Shown here: positions 1 through 11,093 of the stretch, piece after piece
How the letters are laid out: the number at the start of each line of letters is the position of its first letter
Numbering within the stretch: position 1 is the stretch's first letter
Origin: Eledone cirrhosa
Lineage: Eukaryota > Mollusca > Cephalopoda > Octopoda > Eledonidae
Direction: 5' to 3'
DNA length: 64,000 nt
Assembly (NCBI GenBank): GCA_964016885.1
Contig: OZ024743.1
Location: forward strand, 17,035,499 to 17,099,498
Made by a program: the position numbers and the translations under genes
The notes under the pieces: generated by a model
Seen by the model: only the letters and a program-made list of their open reading frames with translations
Told to the model about the DNA's origin: nothing
Databases searched by the model: none

Positions 1-2891
1 GTGAGCCACAGTCTCCTCTCTCTCTCCACAGATCATGCACAGTGGGCTAGCCTCCTCCTTGTAAGTATGGTGTTTCAACCACTTCGATTTGAGGGCCTGC
101 TCCGGCGCAGCCATTAACATTAATTCTGTAGCCTTTTTAAGGTCTCCTCTTTTCAACCAGTTCCATGTCTGTGGATCTCTAAATTCAGTTTTCTGAAAGA
201 AGGTACTATGAAGGGATGTTTCCTGAAGGCTGCTCTTTCTCCTTGATGTTATTTTCTCCTTAGACATCCCCTGGCCTATTGTCCCCTCCTTCAGTACAGT
301 TCTGGGCATTGGCTCCTTACTATCAGTCACGTATTTGTGTAGGTTGTTTTTCTCCATCTGAACACAGTCCTCTATGCTGATAAGAGCTCTTCCACCTTCA
401 GATCTCCTTAAGTAGAGTCTATCGACATCACTCCTCTTGTGGAACATGTTGTAGATAGTCAATAGCTTCCTAGTTTTCCTATCCATTTCTTTCTGTTCAG
501 CAACATTCCATCTCAGAATTCCCGCACTGTACCTAATAATAGACACAACTGGGGAATTTACTGCACTTATGGCATTCCTACTGTTCAGATGTGACTTTAA
601 TACGCTCCTTACTCTCCGAATGTATTCAGTTCTTATCAATTCCTTCATTTTTTTGTTCTTGATGTCATCAGCCTCCAGAACGCCCAAATACTTGTATCCT
701 TCTTCAGAGTCGATTTACCTTATCATCGCACCCGTTGGTACCTGGATTCCGTCACCTCTGCTCAACTTACCCCTCTTCATCACAATGACTCCAGACTTTC
801 TAATACCAAATTGCATACATATATCATTGGTGAAAATACGGACAGTGTCAACAAACACAGCCAACTCCTTCTCACACTTCCCGAAGAGCTTAAGATCGTC
901 CATCAAGAGGAGGTGATTGATGGTAATCCCTCCCTTTCCCAACCTGTATCCTGCTATCACTTTTCGCAGTACACTGGTCAGGGGCATCAGGGCAAGGACA
1001 AACAACAGAGGGGACAGACTATCTCCCTGGAAGATACCTCTCTTGATTATCACGCTTCCCAAGAATTCTCCAGTTGATGTTAACTCTGTTTCCCTGGACT
1101 TCATACTTTTGCCCAACAACTGTCTGATGTTATCTCCCACCTTGAAGATCTCCAGGCTTTTAGTGATCCAAGAATCGGGCACCATGTCAAATACCTTTTT
1201 GTAGTCTATCCATCCCATGGCAAGATCAGTGTGTCTCCTCTTGCAATTCCTCATTACCATCTTATCAATAAGTAACTATCCTTTGTACCAAGTGACTACT
1301 TTCGGCATCCTTTCTCTTCGTCCGGTAACAAGTTGTTTGTATGGAGGTGATGGTAGATTTCCTCAGAAATAATGCTTGTCAACAGTTTCCACATTACGGA
1401 CAGACATGTGATAGGTCTATAGTTGGTAACATCATTACCCTTGATTTGGTCTTTCATTATCAGAACTGTGGTACCTTTTGTCAACCACTCTGGTACCTCA
1501 CCTGACATCAAGCAGTCATTGAACATGGTTGTCAGTTTCGGGTGGAGGGATGTCATATTTTTAATCCAATACCCCTGCACACCATCTGGGCCTGGTGATT
1601 TCCAGTTGGTTAGTTTTTTGGCCTGCCCCTTAAGAGTTTCAACTGTGATACTCAAATCAGTTTGTTGGTGTGCCTGTTCACTAATCTCCTTCTGCACTGT
1701 CTCAATCCACACTGCCTGGTCATTATGTTTATCATCCTGCTCCCATATTCCTCTCCAGAATGTTTTAGTTTGTTCCGCCTCAGGGATCAAGTCGTTGCCT
1801 CTTTATTTCCCTTCAAGCTGTCCAAACAGCATCTTCTGGTTGTTGTCGAACATGCGGTTCTGTCTATACTGGCTGACTCTTTTCTCGTATCGCCTGATTT
1901 TTGCGTTCTTTGCTACAATGCGTTGCTTCAGTTCCTCTATGATAATATTTAAATTTTTCCACCTAGTTTTGTACTTTATTTCCAGTCTATTTTTAGTGTC
2001 TATGTTTTTTAGTGTCCCATTCAGTAGGGACTCAAGATTTCCAATGTCATTTCTCATTTCCCTGATTTGAACACTCGGTCGTTTCTTCCACCAAGGCTCT
2101 GCTCTTTCTTGTCTGTTGTTTCCTCTCGCTTTTATACCAAGTGGTTTTAGCACCGTATTTGCTGTTGCTTTGAGGATAGTGTTGCACTGTTGAAGGCTCC
2201 TCGCCTCAAGGTATGGGATGACTTTGTTTACCTTAGCTGTTGTTTCTTTTAACTTTTTCCTGTCTACAAATCTTAGGTTCATAGGTCTCCCACTATCATT
2301 GTTCAATTCTTCTACCACTAAGTTTAGGATATCAACCAAATCTTGTCCTAGCCTATCAGCATTCATCTCCTCAGTGGCCGTATCTCTGTTCCAGGTATTA
2401 TTTATCTCAGCATTCAGATCGTTGTCTGCTTCGGGTGGTTCCTCCGTTCTCTCGACCTCTTCAGCTTCATTTCCCACTGGCTCGTTTGCCTGGCATACTC
2501 CACCCTCCATCTCCAACCTAATCTCTCTGTTCAGTTCCTCCAGTTCCTGCTCGCTTATCCACCCATTAGTTCTTATTACCCGAGCCTGCCCGGCCAATTT
2601 TTGTTCATCTAATTTAAATAGAGCAATCTCGTTCAAGATGTCATGCATCCGTTTCCTATAGCCTTTCTCCTTGGGGTTACTCTTCAGGCAACATTGCATA
2701 ACAGTTCTATTCAATTCTTTCTTCCAGTTGGTTCTGTTCCCTTTCCTTCTTCTTCTTCCTCCGACACCAGCAGTATTTTGTTGACAGCCAGGTCCCTGCT
2801 GCTGAGCCAGGGAGCACCTGTTGGGTGAGAGTCTGTCACATGACATTCTAGTCTCCATTTCAACGTTATTCGAACTGTTTATGTTCGACAT
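1..2891 (-). pseudogene. D1 polyprotein (Myb-like region, RT, start of C-terminal finger), frameshifted
   Basis: The protein would nick target DNA and reverse-transcribe the element RNA. The longest open stretch runs from 3131 to 1803, but its first ~80 codons translate a T-rich 5' leader. I place the start at the Met at 2891-2889 (MSNINSS), which is also the first Met of the D3 fragment. In order I see a GGRRRRKG basic patch, a Myb-like region (N-R-T-V-M, then GYRKRM and GWISEQELEEL), a charged linker, and the RT: NWKSPGPDG, TNYRPITCLS, the DYKKVFDMVP motif A, GIFQGDSLSPLL motif B and LLMDDLKLFG motif C. After these come the thumb (LRRSEGGRALISIED) and CMICGEREET at the window edge. Breaks are a frameshift near 1800, a stop near 1296 and a frameshift near 715. 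There is no intact start-to-stop frame, so it is inactive. Confidence 0.82.
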
Positions 2892-3244
2892 TGAAACACT
2901 CTTATCGAGGATTGGCGAATGTTTGGTTACATAACCACCGGTGAATTCATCGTCTCCGGTGGTTCCGTCACTCCACGTGATTTTTCTGTAGACGAACATA
3001 AATAAACAAACAAACAGGCAAAAAAAAACAAAAAAATGAATAAGCATAAGTTTCATTGTAATGTAGTGTTTGAATGTCTTACTTAGTTTTTCCCTTCCCT
3101 TCTCTGTCCGTCTGTTTGTTTTTCTCTTCATTCTTATTTACTTTACGTTTTTCGTTGTTGCTGTGCTGCTTTTATTTTAATTTTTGTTTTTTTGATTTTG
3201 ACCGGGTCATCAATTCAGTCTATTTATATATTTTGCTGCCTTCC
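1..3244 (-). mobile_element. R2/R4-type (restriction-like endonuclease) LINE, copy D1, cut by the window edge
   Basis: A minus-strand, single-ORF non-LTR retrotransposon. Its 5' end lies against the (TTA)n tract at 3245 and its 3' end runs off the left edge, inside the zinc-finger part of the protein. It aligns along its length with copy D3 (21.93-25.64 kb), including the bases at the window edge, which match 22540-22650. The missing part should therefore be the endonuclease and 3' UTR, by analogy with D3. The assignment rests on the Myb-like N-terminus, the RT with an MDD catalytic box, the CxxC finger and, in D3, a PD-(D/E)XK domain. Confidence 0.85.

Positions 3245-3309
<65 letters not shown>
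3245..3309. repeat. (TTA)n microsatellite, D1/T1 junction
   Basis: About 21 perfect TTA/ATT units sit between the 5' end of minus-strand D1 and the 5' end of plus-strand T1. On the minus strand this reads (TAA)n. Confidence 0.98.
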
Positions 3310-3518
3310 GGCGACCTACGTAGTATATCGTATCATCGTGAGCTCCGCAAAGGTTTGTTATTTCCGTTTGTTAAAAATTGCCATTTATGGAAAATTTTAT
3401 TTTTGACTGTTTATAAGCGCACATACATTGTTTTCCGAAAAGGACACCCAAAAAGATTGGGGCTTTGTGCCCAAAATTTAAACTTTTATGATCATCCAAA
3501 AAATTTCTTTGAAAAAAA

Positions 3519-5454
3519 ATGGCTAATTCACCTCTGCACCAAGCAGCTGGTGAGCCTTCCTATCAAACTAACACCTCACACCGACACCACCATCGTAAAT
3601 ATTACTACGTTTGCCAACACAAAAAATTTAAGCAGTAGCAATATTTTAAATTTGTCTCAGGCAGACATTAATTTCCCGCCATTACCAATGACTGCAGGTG
3701 TTAAAGCCACCACCACCACCACCGCGACAACAGAAACAAAAGAAGAAAAAATAAATTAACTCGAGGTGTCGAAATGAAATCAAGCAAAATGGACTCTTCT
3801 CCACCGAACACCACTGACGTCACCAGCACCACAACTGAAACTAAAATTAATAATAACAAAAATAAGGATAACAACAACACCAACAATGACTTTAAAAAAA
3901 CCACCCTGAGTTTTGCCAGAGTAGCAAAACAGTGCGAAGCATTTCAGGTAACTCGGGAGGAATTAGAAAATGCCAAAAAAATGGTAAAGAAAGATGGGTA
4001 CAGGGTCAGCCTCCCCCCCCCCCCCCCCCCCTACCTAATAAAATGGAGCATCGGCGCCTATGCACCGTGTCGTATCGAACAATTAATGTAAAATCGCGCC
4101 GAGTGGAACGGGCATCCGACTCCCAAATCCAAAAAGCTTTAGGAAATGTGTGGGCAAGAAAAACCCACATCAGACGTGGGCAGAAGTATGGAACCGTGGA
4201 CGTGTTCTTTGAAACACCAGAGGAGGCTAGAGAACACTCCATAGCCCCATTAAGAAGTGACGACTTCACACTCGTCCCAAGCTATTGTGGCCAGAGACTC
4301 GTAAAGATCAGGGTGACCCACGTTCCACCGGTCATCGAAATTCCCTGGATAATAGCGGCCGTCCTGGCCGGCATCGAAGCCAACACAAAGATAATAGCAA
4401 TAGCAAAAGAAAAGCAGGAGAACTGGTCCGGATCTGGGATGGAGCTCCTGATCGAAGCGGACCAAAAAAGCATTGAGGAGATCCCAGAGGTAATAGACCT
4501 CACTGACGGCAGCCACCTCACCATAATTGTCGAGGGCAGAAGGCATAGGTGTGTCGTTTGTTGTGAAGAAACCCACCTAAGGGCTTTCTGCCCTCAGGCT
4601 AAAAGGTTGAGGCCACCTCTCCTACCCACGCCAGTGACTCAACCATCAACAGCACCAGTAGCAGAGATGGCAGCCACAACTGTAGCAGCAACAACAGAAG
4701 CAACTATAACAGCAACAACCCCAGCAACAGTAGCAAAACCAACACCACCACCACCCACCGCTTCAGAACTAGCACCAGCGCCTACACCATCCACCGCGCC
4801 ACAACCAAATCCAACGCCTGTGGTGGATTTTCCACTCCCCGGGCTAACATAACTGGAGACAGATTGTGACGACGAGGAGTGGGAAACGATATCAGGAAAA
4901 AAAAAAAAAAAAAAAAATGCTCTTCCTTCCCCCTCCAAAAACAAAATACAGAGGGAAACAAATAAATTAACAAATAAAAAAGTTAGGACAGATATGCCAC
5001 CATCCACACCAGCATCACCAACCCCATCACCCCAAACACCAACACCATCACCATCATTAACCCCAACACCACCATCACCAACACCACAAAAGTCACCAAA
5101 ATGCGAAACAGAAACAAACCCACAACAAACGCAAACAAAACAATACAACCAAAACGATACACACTACACTGCATTAAATTTGAACAACAACCAATTATTA
5201 CACTACATCCAACACAACACCAACATCACAGAAAAAGACTACACAACAACCCCAAAATTCACACCACCTCCACACATACAAATCACTCGCATCACACAGA
5301 AAACGTACATGACACAAAACAAAAATTCCCCAAAGACATCGGAGACTTCCGACAAGCACTCTCCAGGAGGATTTATAAGGACATCCTTCCTGAGGAGCCC
5401 ACAAGCAGTGAAAAAGTTGGAAAAACCGTCCTTCCTCTACGAGAAGTAAGGTAA
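3519..5454 (+). pseudogene. T1 ORF1 protein (CCHC zinc knuckle, RNA-binding), frameshifted
   Basis: This is the ORF1/gag-like protein expected to coat element RNA. The start MANSPLHQAA at 3519 matches the T2 start. The frame is broken near 3550, near 3760, at the poly-C tract 4015-4031, at a TAA at 4850 and in the A-run at 4900. In order there is an N-terminal Thr/Asn-rich low-complexity part, a conserved central domain (RTINVKSRRVERA, TVDVFFETPEEA, LVPSYCGQ), then the knuckle CVVCCEETHLRAFC (C-x2-C-x4-H-x4-C, with the usual Gly after the second Cys changed to Cys). A Pro/Thr-rich tail and a conserved end (PLREVR, stop 5452-5454) follow. ORF2 starts 34 bp downstream. Confidence 0.8.
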
Positions 5455-5488
5455 GTGGTCTTTCCCATCTGTTCCACTCCTTTTCAAC

Positions 5489-8400
5489 ATGACCTCACTC
5501 AGAATAAGCCGCATAAATGCGCGTGGCTTGGGGTCGTCATGGAAGCAGGGCCATCTGCTCAACGACCTCAGGTCACTAAATATAGATGTAGTGGCCATCA
5601 GCGAGACCAGAATCTCCGAAGCACGGGCCTTTGCACAGATCTTCGGCTGCTACGATGTGTACGCATCTCCCAGCCGTCCGGGATCGGGGGGAGGAGTTGC
5701 TGTGCTTTTTCGGAGAGGTTTGGATCTTGCCATACGGGCCATCTTCCTGGACCCAGAAGGTAAGTTGGTGGTGCTGGACGTGACCAGCGGAGACGGGCAA
5801 GCTTTCAGGTTAGTGGCCGCCTATGCCCCGATAGGAGCAGGGCGGCCTGATTTCTTCCGGTGTCTGGAGACCATTCTAGGAATGTCCCGCTCTTTAGTGT
5901 TAGTGGTCGACTGGAACGGGGTCTTAGATGCACGTTGGGATTGTGTGGGATTAGTGGATAGGGGAGGAAGGTGCAAGAGTCTCACCAACCTGCTCAGGCG
6001 TTTTGAACTGTCTGACACGTACCGATTGGATTTCCCGAATGTACCAATGTGAACTTGGACAAATCGCATAGGGTCATCCAGATCATATCTAGATAGAGTA
6101 TTTTGTAGGGAAATAGATAGGTCTAGCATAGGATGCCACAATTCAAGATAGTCAGCTACACGGACCATAAATTCGTGATCTGTGTGATTGACTTACATAG
6201 GCTTCATAGACGAGGACCCGGCTACTGGAAGCTAAACGCGTCCTTACCAGCGCGCAAGGCCTATAGAGACTAAATTAGCGAACTAGTTAAGCGGGCGTTG
6301 ACGGAGGCCATCGAAAAACGACAATTGGTGGTTTGCTCTGAAAAGAGCAATTAGAATAGAGTCCATTAGGTTTAGTAAGGCTTTAGCAATAGAGAAAAAT
6401 AGAGCAGAGGGAGAATTAGTTAGAAAATTAGACGAGGCGCTTTGCAAAGGCATCGCGACCGACGTACCTGCGGCGAAATTGGCCCTTGACCAATTCTTCA
6501 ATGCAAAGCACGAAGGCTGCTTTGTCAGAGCTAAGGTGCGTGCTCTCAGACACGAGGGTACGAAAGCCGTTCAATGGGCCCGAGTGGCGGAGGCGCGTCG
6601 TCGCAACAAGCGACGATCCGGTCTTTGGTGAACCACGACGGGCGCATGCTACTCGATCCCGGGCAAATGTGTAAAGCTTTTCAGCCACACTTTGCTCAAC
6701 TGTTCGGGGGCAGTGGCGTCCGGATCTTTAGTGTCTACTTAGACGGACTGCCGCGGCTCTCGGCCACTGAGGCGGAGTGATGCGAAAAGCCGATAACAGC
6801 CGCTGAAGTACGGGAGGCAATGACTGGTTGCACAAGGGGTAAATCGCCTGGTTTGGATGGTCTGCCCTATGAACTTTACGTTCAAATGCCAGACTTGTTC
6901 GGAGGCTTCTTGGCGGATGTCTACTGCAACTGGCAACAGAACGGGAGAATTTCCCAGCTCTGCGAGCCGAGGAGCGGTGGCGCTGCTGAGAAAGGATCCG
7001 AACAAGGGGGATAACATAGATAATTTTAGGCCCATAACTCTGCTAATCACAGAGTTCAAGATTTTGGCCAAGGTGCTAGCAAAGAGGTTGGCGCTTGTCG
7101 TTGGTGGTCTCGTGGGAGAGGCGCAGACATGCGCCATTCCCGACAGATCCATCCACGACAACCTCCACCTCATGCGATACATCGTAGAGAGGGTAGCTAG
7201 GTAACCTGGCACGGGTGTGTCTTTGATAAATTTAAATCAGTCGAAAGCCTTCGATAGGGTCGACCATCGTTATCTAGCGGCAGTCCTGAGGGAGCCTGGC
7301 TTTGGGCCCGTCTTCAGAGGCTGGATCTGCCATGCACAGCGACATCTGCTCTGTGGTGAAAGTGAACGGTCACCTTTCGGAACCGTTCAACATCATGCGC
7401 TCGGTCCGCCAAGGATGTGCCCTCTCGTCCTTTTTGTACGTATGGAATCTCGAGCCATTACTGCACAAACCGGAGAGGCAGGTCCATGCCGTCCAACAGC
7501 GTCGACGGGCGCTGGACGGACGGACCGGTTAAATTGCTAGGGGTCTGGTTCGGTCCCGACCTCGAGACGGACAAAAACTGGGACGAGGTGACGAGCAGGG
7601 TGGCGTATCTCATCCAGTAATGGGCCGAGAAGAAGCTATCCCTGAAAGGTCGAGCGGAGGTGGCTAACGCGTACATTGCGTCCGTCATCTACTACCGCCT
7701 GACCGTCGTACCTTGTCCTAAGCCCCGCCTGACTGCACTGGAGCGTTTGCTCTTTCGCTTTTTGTGAAAGGGACGTGCTCCGATGGTCAGGCGGTCCATC
7801 AGCTGTCAACATCCGCTACGGAGAGGTCTGGGCATGCCGTGGCTGATGATGCGCAGACAGGCGCTCAGGCTACGACATCACCTCTTCCTCGACGGTGATC
7901 AGGTGTGGTCGCCGTTTGCTAGTCACGTCTTTCCCCAGCTCGTCTCCTTGACGGAGCTGCAGTCCTGGGTCAAGCGAAGACCGAGAGGGAGCGCTTGGAG
8001 ACTGGAATGTCTTTAGGCGCTCACAGCCCTCGATGAATCGGGCAATGTGATCGGTGGAAACACCACCTTGGCGTTTATAGAGGATTAGTGGAGGGGAAGT
8101 GCGACGACGTACTTGGAGAAACTCTAGGCGTGTACGAAAATCAACTAGCCAATCTCTTCGGAAGGAACTTCGGGCCGGGGCCTATGGACAACTTCCAGAA
8201 ATCCCTGGCCTGGCAGTGCTAACGGGGATCTTTGCCAGTTCGGGATAACTCTACAGGCATGGAGGTGCAGTCAGCCGGGCAGGCCGAGATGCGCGCACTC
8301 GTCCAGTGTCCGAACATTGCTGACTTGTGGGTTTATGTCGAACACCTGCTGTCACGTGTAGGACGGATCCAGCTATCAGCTGAGTCCATCGTGAGGATTG

Positions 8401-8594
8401 CCCCACGCTCTTCCTTTTAGCAGTGAAGGGCAGGCTGTTTTTATCTGTCTGGTGGCCATGGCGAAAGAGATAGTATGGTGGACAGGTTTGAAAGGGCTGA
8501 AGACGAGCACTTACCTCTTCGGTGATGCCCTGAATGGGTGAGAGAAGCACGTATGGCCCGAGTGAATGGGCCTACTCTGAGTATGTGTCTGTAA
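5489..8594 (+). pseudogene. T1 ORF2 protein (APE endonuclease + RT), RT catalytic box deleted
   Basis: The endonuclease half is open from the ATG at 5489 to 6052. It shows the N motif (INARGL), the catalytic E (AISETRIS), the Y motif (AAYAPIGAG) and D-W-N (VDWNGVLDA; T2 has GDWNG). A Trp codon of the MWTWTNR motif is TGA at 6050-6052. Downstream, recognisable RT pieces occur in changing frames: KSPGLDGLPYELY near 6850, PITLL near 7030, NQSKAFDRVDH near 7240 and VRQGC near 7410. About 194 bp between two CTGGAGA-like repeats, present in T2 at 13083-13277, are missing at ~7475. That removes the YADD catalytic motif. The terminal zinc-binding part has also lost bases at ~8280. The ORF2 stop equivalent is 8592-8594. 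Confidence 0.85.
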
Positions 8595-8836
8595 ATTAAA
8601 GGTGGAAAACTGGGAGAGGGCACTTGCCCTGGTGGTCAGGGTCACTGTGGTCTTTTAATGGGCTTTCTCCACAAATGTCCCTCGGAAGTATCCCCCCTAT
8701 TGGTGAATTTTTCTTTGTTATTTCATTACATCCTCTGTTTTTTTACACGCAGAAATGCCCATTTGTACCGTCCTGTATTGTCCTGTACTGTCCTTAATGT
8801 CTACTTTATGTAAACCCTTGTGGTTAATAAAGAAAA

Positions 8837-8837
<1 letters not shown>
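8595..8837 (+). other. T1 3' UTR with AATAAA (8826-8831)
   Basis: A conserved ~240-bp 3' UTR shared with T2 (14226-14470) and T3 (33794-34037). It is more diverged in T4 (21654-21917). It contains GGGAGAGGGCACTTG, a run of CCTGTATTGTCCTGTACTG-like short repeats and a poly(A) signal just before the (ATT)n tail. In this group the 3' UTR is the RT recognition site. I infer that from other LINEs. Confidence 0.8.

Positions 8838-8870
<33 letters not shown>
8838..8870. repeat. (ATT)11 joining T1 to T2
   Basis: The perfect ATT tail of T1 is followed with no other base by the 5' end of T2. Confidence 0.98.
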
Positions 8871-9079
8871 GGCGACCTACGTAGTAAATCGTATCATCGT
8901 GAGCTCCGCAAAGGTTTGTTATTTCCGTTTGTTAAAAATTGCTATTTATGCAAAATTTTTATTGTTAACCATATATAAGCGCACATACATTGTTTTCCGA
9001 ATAGGACACCCAAAAAGATTGGGGCCTTGTGCCCAAAATTTAAACTTTTATTATTATCAAAAAATTTCTTGGAAAAAAA

Positions 9080-11059
9080 ATGGCTAATTCAGCTCTGCAC
9101 CAAGCAGCTGAAAGCCTTCCTCACAAATTAACACCTCACACCGACACCACCATTGTAAATGTTACTACGTTTGCCAACGCTACAAAAAATTTAAGCACTA
9201 GCAATATTTTGAATTTGTCTCAGGCAGACATTAATTTCCCGCCATTACCAATGACTGCAGGTGTTAAAGCCTCCACCACCACCACCGCGACAACCACCAC
9301 CCCCACCATCTTCGCGACAACAGAAACAAAAGAAGAAAAATATAAATTAACTTGTGATGTCGAAATGAAATCAAGCAAAATGGACTCTTCCCCACCAAAG
9401 ACGACTGACGTCACCACCACCACAACTGAAACTAAAATTAATATTAACACAAATAACGATAGCAACAACAACAACAATGACATTATAAAAACCACCCTCA
9501 GTTTCGCCAGAGTAGCAAAACAGTTCGAAGCATTTACGGTAACTCTGGAGGATTTAGAAAATGCCAAACAAATGGTAAAGAAAGATGGGTACAGGGTCAA
9601 AACACCTAATAAAATGTAGCATCGGCGCCTATGCACCGTGTCGTATCGAACAATAAATATAAAATCGCGCCGAGTGGAACGGGCATCCGAGACCCAAATC
9701 CCAAAAGCTTTGGGACATGTGTGGGCAAGAAAAACCCACATCAGACGTGGGCAAAAGTATGGAACCGTGGACGTGTTCTTTGAAACTCCAGAGGAGGCTA
9801 GAGAACACTCCATGGCCCCATTAAGAAGTGACGACTTCACACTCGTCCCAAGCTATTGTGGCCAGAGTGTCGTAAAGATCAGGGTGACCCACGTTCCTCC
9901 GGCCATCGAAATTCCCTGGCTAATAGCGGCCGTCCTCGCCGGCATCGAAGCCAACACAAAAATAATAGCAATAGCAAAAGAAAAGCAGGAGAACTGGTCC
10001 GGATCTGGGATGGAGCTCCTGATCCAAGCGGACCAAAAAAGCATTGAGGACATCCCAGAGGTAATAGACCTCACTGACGGCAGCCACCTCACGGTAATTG
10101 TCGAGGGCAGAAGACCTAGGTGTGTCGTTTGTGGTGAAGGAACCCACCTAAGAGCTTTCTGCCCTCTGGCTAAAACGTTGAGGCCACCTCTCCAACCCAC
10201 CCCAGTGACACAACCATCAACACCACCAGTAGCAGAGATGGCAGCAACAACTGTAGCAGCAACAACAGAAGCAACTATAACAGCAACAACCCCAGCAACT
10301 GTAGCAAAACCAACACCACCACCACCACCAGCAAAACCAACACCACCACCACACAACGCTTCAGAACTAGCACCAGCGCCTACACCATCCACCACGCCAC
10401 AACCAAAACTAACGCCTGTGGAGGATTTTCCACTCACCGGCCTATCACAACTGGAGACAGATTGTGACGACGAGGAGAGGGAAACGATATCCAGAAAAAA
10501 AAAGAAACCAAAAAAGAAAAAATTCTCTTCCTTCCCCCTCCAAAAACAAAATACTGAGGGAAACAAATAAACTAAGAAACAAAAAAGTTAGGACAGATAT
10601 GCCACCATCCACACAAACATCACCAACCCCATCAACCCAAACACCAACACCATCACCATCATTAACCGCAACACCACCATCACCTACACCACAAAAGTCA
10701 CCAAAATGCGAAACAGAAACAAACCCACAACAAACGCAAACAAAACAATACAACCAAAACGATACACACTACACAGCATTAAATTTGAACAACAAGCAAT
10801 TATTACACTACATCCAACACAACACCAGCATCACAGAAAAAGACTACACAACAACCCCAAAATTCACACCACCTCCACACATACAAATCACTCGCATCAC
10901 ACAGAAAACGTACATGACATTAAAAAAAAATTCCCCAAAGACATCGGAGACTTCCGACAAGCACTCTCCAGGAGGATTTATAAGGACATCCTTCCTGAGG
11001 AGGCCACAAGCAGTGAAAAGGATGGAAACACCGTCCTTCCCCTACGAGAAGTAAGGTAA
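9080..11059 (+). pseudogene. T2 ORF1 protein (CCHC knuckle), one stop and two frameshifts
   Basis: The start MANSALHQAAES lies 209 bp into the element. One reading frame is open from 9080 to 10570 except for a single TAG at 9617 (T1 has GAG there). The order is a Thr/Asn-rich N-terminus, the central domain (RRVERASETQI, GTVDVFFETPEEA, LVPSYCGQ, THVPPAIEIPW, ENWSGSGMELL), then the knuckle CVVCGEGTHLRAFC encoded at 10121-10162 with all four ligands. An Ala/Thr/Pro tail and a KKKKPKKKK basic run follow. The frame must shift within the A-rich stretch at 10495-10530 and again in the A-run near 10922 to reach the conserved end (FPKDIGDF, PLREVR, stop 11057). T1 carries the second shift too, so it was probably inherited from a common source. 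Confidence 0.85.
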
Positions 11060-11093
11060 GTGGTCTTTCCCATCTTTTCCACTCCTTTTCAAC

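Larger units (their letters stand above)
3310..8870 (+). mobile_element. Tx1-like (L1 group) LINE, copy T1, full length but decayed
   Basis: The element starts at GGCGACCTACGTAG directly after (TTA)n and ends with AATAAA (8826) followed by (ATT)11. T2 starts with the same bases directly after that tail, so both termini are defined by comparison. Layout: ~210 bp 5' UTR, ORF1, a 34-bp gap, ORF2 and ~240 bp 3' UTR. The APE-type endonuclease and L1/Tx1-like RT motifs give the class. A poly-C slip (4015-4031), a poly-A expansion (4900-4917), several stops and a ~194-bp deletion removing the RT catalytic box show that it is dead. Confidence 0.88.

Noticed and set aside
1423..2070. 215-codon plus-strand ORF opposite D1
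   Set aside because: Shadow of the minus-strand D1 coding sequence, which carries real RT motifs.
2889..3131. Hydrophobic N-terminal segment of the D1 ORF as a signal or membrane helix
   Set aside because: It comes from T-rich leader sequence upstream of the start shared with D3, and R2-like proteins have no such segment.
3245..3309. CRISPR or satellite interpretation of repeated tracts
   Set aside because: They are perfect trinucleotide microsatellites without spacers.
3074..3406. 110-codon ORF rich in Leu over the (TTA)n tract
   Set aside because: It translates the microsatellite and T-rich 5' leader; no protein features.
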